Source of the DNA: a virus
Strand: one strand, 5' to 3'
Length of the DNA stretch: 42,122 bases
IMG/VR virus record: IMGVR_UViG_3300018481_000036
Location: 1-42,122 of that record
Of this stretch, positions 39,571 through 42,122 are shown piece after piece (the stretch's first letter is position 1; every line of letters begins with the position of its first letter). Both the position numbers and the translations under genes were made by a program. The notes under the pieces are model-generated. The model saw only the letters and a program-made list of their open reading frames with translations, did not search any database and was not told the origin of the DNA.

Positions 39571-40173
39571 TTAGTTCCCCCAAGGCAATGAAAATTTGTC
39601 GGCACAAATCGGGCCATAGCCTACCGATACCGATCTGCTATCCGTTAGCTCGCGAGCGCAGAAGCAACAGCTACCCGTAGCCTTGCCATAAGCCGCTGCT
39701 ACCCTGGCAGGATTAGCCGCGAAATTTACCAACAAGGCAGTGATAGCGGTGGCGGTAGCGGTATCCAGCTTGGCGCTGATATCCCACTGGCCAGCGGTAT
39801 CAACCCGCCCGTACCAGATGGCACTGCCGAAAGGCTTACCATCTGTTACGTTAACAGTGCCCGGTAGCCTAGCATTGGGGCCGGCTACTGCTAAGGCTAT
39901 CGGTCTGCCATCGGCAAGCTGTAGCCTGACCTTGGGATGCTTTAGCCGTTCACTTGCACCCTTAAACAAGGCTATCACGCCAGAAAAATCGCCTAGGCTC
40001 ACGCTAGCCGCCTTGGGCTTGCTAGCGTCTGCCACTAGCTTGCGCACCCAAAACATTTGCTTTTCTGACAAGCCGCGATCTTTCGCGTGCTCTAGTAGCG
40101 ACCGGGCAAACTCTTGCGACCGCGCGGGTAGTGTCGGCATGGCGTCTGCCAGTGCCTTAATGTCTTTGTCCAT
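39571..40173 (-). CDS. DUF6011-like zinc-binding protein
   Basis: A 200-residue early protein. The C-terminus GSCCFCARELTDSRSVSVGYGPICADKF has four Cys in the DUF6011 zinc-ribbon pattern. The middle has beta strands with the KVRLQLADGRPIALAV stretch. AAGGAAA precedes ATG 40173. Many phages carry such proteins near replication or transcription genes, role unknown. Confidence 0.7.
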   Translation of the reverse strand: MDKDIKALADAMPTLPARSQEFARSLLEHAKDRGLSEKQMFWVRKLVADASKPKAASVSLGDFSGVIALFKGASERLKHPKVRLQLADGRPIALAVAGPNARLPGTVNVTDGKPFGSAIWYGRVDTAGQWDISAKLDTATATAITALLVNFAANPARVAAAYGKATGSCCFCARELTDSRSVSVGYGPICADKFSLPWGN

Positions 40174-40174
40174 T

Positions 40175-40345
40175 TTAGCTTTCCTTTGTATCTTTTAGGT
40201 TTAGTTGCATTGCGGCATAGCTTGCTTCATCTTTGTTTAGCAAACGGGCGATAACAATTTTACCCGTTTGCCTATCCGTCACACTCCAAGTGTGCGATCT
40301 AGTTTGATCGCATACCGCAATGTAACGCATTGCCTTGCGTGCCAT
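40175..40345 (-). CDS. Small protein, unknown
   Basis: A 56-residue protein, start ATG 40345 with AAGGATAAA upstream. A start at 40378 would include the leader and is rejected. Beta-rich (IAVCDQTRSHTWSVTDRQTG). It ends just before the DUF6011-like gene. Confidence 0.6.
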   Translation of the reverse strand: MARKAMRYIAVCDQTRSHTWSVTDRQTGKIVIARLLNKDEASYAAMQLNLKDTKES

Positions 40346-40375
40346 TAGATTTATCCTTGTATATATTGACGTATC

Positions 40376-40435
40376 CAAGCTTGCGCTTGTGCTAATCGCC
40401 TAGGCGTTGCCTAGGCGGCTAGCAGAAAAGCAAGC
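40376..40435 (-). repeat. Intergenic structured element, copy c
   Basis: Same tetraloop hairpin at 40376-40389. Its variable hairpin is CGCCTAGGC/GCCTAGGCG with GCTA/TAGC. GCAAGC at 40430-40435 abuts the stop codon of the 40435-40698 gene. Confidence 0.72.
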
Positions 40436-40698
40436 TAGTCGTTATCAAACAAGCTAGCCGATACGCTGGCATAAACGCAAAGCTTGCCAGCGTAATCCGT
40501 ATAAGCTGACAGAACATAGCCGCGTGTGGACATGTAGCCGTTGGTGCCTTCGTCGCGCGCATCTTGCATAAGCTTGCGCGCATCGCATTCCATTAGGAAT
40601 AGCAAGCTGTCCAGCTTGTATCCTTTCATGTATTTGTTATGCTTTAGCACTGCTTTCGCAGTCTGGTTAAAGGTTCGCATATCATGATCATTTAGCAT
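40435..40698 (-). CDS. Early protein, unknown
   Basis: An 87-residue protein (MLNDHDMRTFNQTAKAVLKH start, YAGKLCVYASVSASLF end). It has a helical first half with mixed charges and a beta second half. Starts 5 nt from the upstream stop. It is not recognised as a known family. Confidence 0.62.
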   Translation of the reverse strand: MLNDHDMRTFNQTAKAVLKHNKYMKGYKLDSLLFLMECDARKLMQDARDEGTNGYMSTRGYVLSAYTDYAGKLCVYASVSASLFDND

Positions 40699-40702
40699 TG
40701 GT

Positions 40703-40888
40703 TTAGCCTTTCAGTTCGCAAGCTTTGATAAAGCGCACGCTGTCAAAACGCGGATTAGTGCCGCGCAATGCATCGGCTAGTTTCCACACGCAACGGTCCC
40801 ATTGCACCCACGCCGGGTTACTAGCATCCTCATTAGGTTGCGAGGCGCGCATGGTAGCTGCGATCAATTCGTAATCTTTACGTGACAT
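40703..40888 (-). CDS. Small early protein, unknown
   Basis: A 61-residue protein (KDYELIAATMRASQPNED, WDRCVWKLADALRG). CAAAGGAATATATA leads into the ATG. The Trp-rich WVQWDRCVWKL segment looks like small phage early proteins seen next to replication genes. Confidence 0.62.
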   Translation of the reverse strand: MSRKDYELIAATMRASQPNEDASNPAWVQWDRCVWKLADALRGTNPRFDSVRFIKACELKG

Positions 40889-40923
40889 TATATATTCCTT
40901 TGTATGTATTAGGTGATAGGCTT

Positions 40924-40978
40924 CAAGCTTGCGCTTGTGGCCGCATCTAGCAAGCTAGATGCTACCAGAAATGCAAGC
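40924..40978 (-). repeat. Intergenic structured element, copy d
   Basis: Tetraloop hairpin at 40924-40937. Variable hairpin GCATCTAG/CTAGATGC with a CAAG loop (40943-40962). GCAAGC (40973-40978) overlaps the stop codon of the 40978-41208 gene. Confidence 0.72.
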
Positions 40979-41208
40979 TATTGCGTGATAGCAGACACTT
41001 GCAGCAAGGCGGCTAGATCGTCCCTAGCCTGCTTTAGCTGACCGCGCTTGTACTGCTTGCCGGTATAGTATCCGGCCGTACGTAGCATGTTGGTCGGCGT
41101 GTAGGCTCGATTAGCCTTCATTCCGGTTTTGAGATAAAGATCAATTGCGTTTTTGATCACTATCACCACGTAGGTTGACACTTGCGCGCCGGTAAAAGTC
41201 TGTGACAT
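40978..41208 (-). CDS. Small early protein, unknown
   Basis: A 76-residue protein, start ATG 41208 after GGAGTATACACA. A longer upstream frame from 41280 lacks a ribosome binding site. Helical N-terminus (SQTFTGAQVSTYVVIVIKN) and a basic middle (YTGKQYKRGQLKQARDD). Not recognised. Confidence 0.62.
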   Translation of the reverse strand: MSQTFTGAQVSTYVVIVIKNAIDLYLKTGMKANRAYTPTNMLRTAGYYTGKQYKRGQLKQARDDLAALLQVSAITQ

Positions 41209-41221
41209 TGTGTATACTCCA

Positions 41222-41449
41222 TTAGCCCATAAACAAGCAGTCAGCGGCCAGCGTGCCAAAGATGCCGGCATACATCTCACATTGGTTCGGCGTCATATGC
41301 TCGGGTAGGCTATCCGCCAGTAGCTTCGCCTCTTGTTTGGTGATCTTTACCCACGCTTCTGATACGCCGAAACGCGGTCTAATGTAGATCGTGCTGGCCA
41401 CTTTAATCGCCAGCTTTAGGCTCGGTATCGTTGTGATTTCGTGTGACAT
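41222..41449 (-). CDS. First gene of the - strand early block, unknown
   Basis: A 75-residue protein, mostly helical (KLAIKVASTIYIRPRF, KLLADSLPEHMTPNQ). GGAGTATATACA precedes ATG 41449. The - strand genes should be transcribed from a promoter in 41450-42122. No family recognised. Confidence 0.62.
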   Translation of the reverse strand: MSHEITTIPSLKLAIKVASTIYIRPRFGVSEAWVKITKQEAKLLADSLPEHMTPNQCEMYAGIFGTLAADCLFMG

Positions 41450-41878
41450 TGTATATACTCCATTAGTTTCTAGCGTATGCTAGCCTTGTCAGCTTAGTTG
41501 GTCGGGGGAAATTGCCTTTTGTTCCATCTAAGATGCAACCGCCGTCGCTTTGTGCCTTGCGGCACCACTAGGCTACTAGGCTTTCGTCCCTCTGGCCAAC
41601 TAGGCTGACTAGGTTATCATAAGCTTTTAGATCGTTCCGCTCCCCACTTATTGGGAGCGGCGTACCGATCGGTACTCTCCGGCTGGGCCGGGTAGCGTGC
41701 GCGTTGTATGCGTCGCCTGGAATATGATCCCACTAGATTAGGTGCGGCTAGGTTTGGACGCTAGCAGCGTGATCTAGTGACAGGGTATCTCCTGCCAGTG
41801 CCTACCCCCAAGGTAGGCTTGCGCTTTGTTTGATCCCGGCTAGCGTGGCCGGCCTTTTCTTCTGCTTTCGTGATCTAA

Positions 41879-41954
41879 GATATAGCCGGCTAGTGGCGGG
41901 TATACAAGTGCTTTCTAGCACTAAATGGTGCCAGCTATATCACGATTTCGTGAT
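41879..41954. ncRNA. Structured element near the right end
   Basis: GATATAGC (41879-41886) pairs with GCTATATC (41934-41941). Inside is the hairpin AGTGCT/AGCACT with a TTCT loop (41907-41922). ATCACGA/TCGTGAT (41939-41954) forms an adjoining hairpin. It resembles a multi-arm RNA, but without tRNA anticodon or T-arm features. Confidence 0.45.
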
Positions 41955-42053
41955 CGCTACCGCCTAGGATCGCGCCTAGCGGGCGGGTAGCTCTAGACGG
42001 GTATCGGTGGCGGGTAGCTCGGGGGAACGCCTAGCCGGTGGCTTGCAGGCTCG

Positions 42054-42103
42054 GGGGATGGCCCTTGAACCAAGCTGGCGACGCCAGCTTGCCAGCCATC
42101 CCC
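42054..42103. repeat. Double nested inverted repeat
   Basis: GGGGATGGC (42054-42062) pairs with GCCATCCCC (42095-42103). Inside, CAAGCTGGC (42071-42079) pairs with GCCAGCTTG (42083-42091) around GAC. It may be a terminator, packaging or replication structure. Confidence 0.65.
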
Positions 42104-42122
42104 TAGGCTGTCAAGCACAAGG

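Larger units (their letters stand above)
41450..42122. other. Non-coding right end, dense in hairpins
   Basis: About 670 bases without a supported gene. It holds CCGCTCCC/GGGAGCGG (41637-41660), a perfect palindrome GTACCGATCGGTAC (41662-41675), GCCTACC/GGTAGGC (41800-41818), the element at 41879-41954 and a nested hairpin at 42054-42103. GCGGGTAGCTC occurs twice near 41984 and 42010. It must contain the leftward early promoter, but no box is convincing. It could also hold a packaging site or genome end. GCCAGGAG does not occur here. Confidence 0.6.

Noticed and set aside
39740-40198. A 152-codon + strand frame opposite the DUF6011-like gene
   Set aside because: The opposite strand has a clear zinc-ribbon motif and ribosome binding site.
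41879-41954. A tRNA in the right end
   Set aside because: The arms do not fit tRNA geometry and no CCA end or T-loop is seen.

Overview
The window is a tailed-phage genome or a nearly complete one. Late and structural genes are on the + strand (241-33088). Small early or accessory genes are on the - strand (33085-41449). The contractile-tail sheath, tube, baseplate and spike identify a myovirus. No integrase, DNA polymerase, tRNA or clear endolysin is visible, so it is probably virulent (inference). The host is probably a Gram-negative bacterium with an exosortase/PEP-CTERM surface system, because the phage carries a PEP-CTERM protein inside its packaging operon. No host gene is present to confirm this.

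Layout. 1-240: non-coding leader with a hairpin. 241-2927: primase and VapE-type helicase. 2928-3466: non-coding, with GGTATG iterons, an inverted repeat, and a promoter/small RNA/terminator unit; a probable replication origin. 3467-5612: VRR-NUC nuclease and terminase. 5625-6275: PEP-CTERM protein. 6275-13840: portal, head morphogenesis, DUF2213, cement, major capsid and neck proteins. 13844-22685: sheath, tube, tail chaperone with a -1 frameshift, tape measure, and baseplate up to the J-type wedge. 22685-33088: tail protein I fused to a fibre, a 1408-residue S74 fibre, a tailspike-like protein, a possible exopolysaccharide-degrading protein and small proteins.

33085-33663 (- strand) is a small DNA methyltransferase. 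It is followed by the most striking object in the window, a 1.75-kb array at 33739-35487. Two different conserved 9-mers, GACTCGTTC and GTTACTATC, alternate about 95 times, separated by variable stretches of about 9 nt, with a 36-bp period. Immediately beside it (35557-36405, - strand) is a Nop/IS110-C-terminal-domain protein with no visible nuclease domain. Gene and array together match the TIGR-Tas RNA-guided systems, with a nuclease-free TasA-like protein. The Tas gene is the last of a tightly overlapping - strand operon that also encodes an Arc-like ribbon-helix-helix protein and a second putative regulator.

36398-41449 (- strand) holds about 18 small genes. Several are too short for routine gene callers. 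They are separated by a recurring structured element: a variable hairpin followed by a CAAGC-GCAA-GCTTG tetraloop hairpin. The last 670 bases hold no gene but many hairpins. The octamer GCCAGGAG/CTCCTGGC occurs at least 43 times between 170 and 38656, in coding and non-coding DNA and in several reading frames. About one copy would be expected by chance. It also forms several of the intergenic hairpins.
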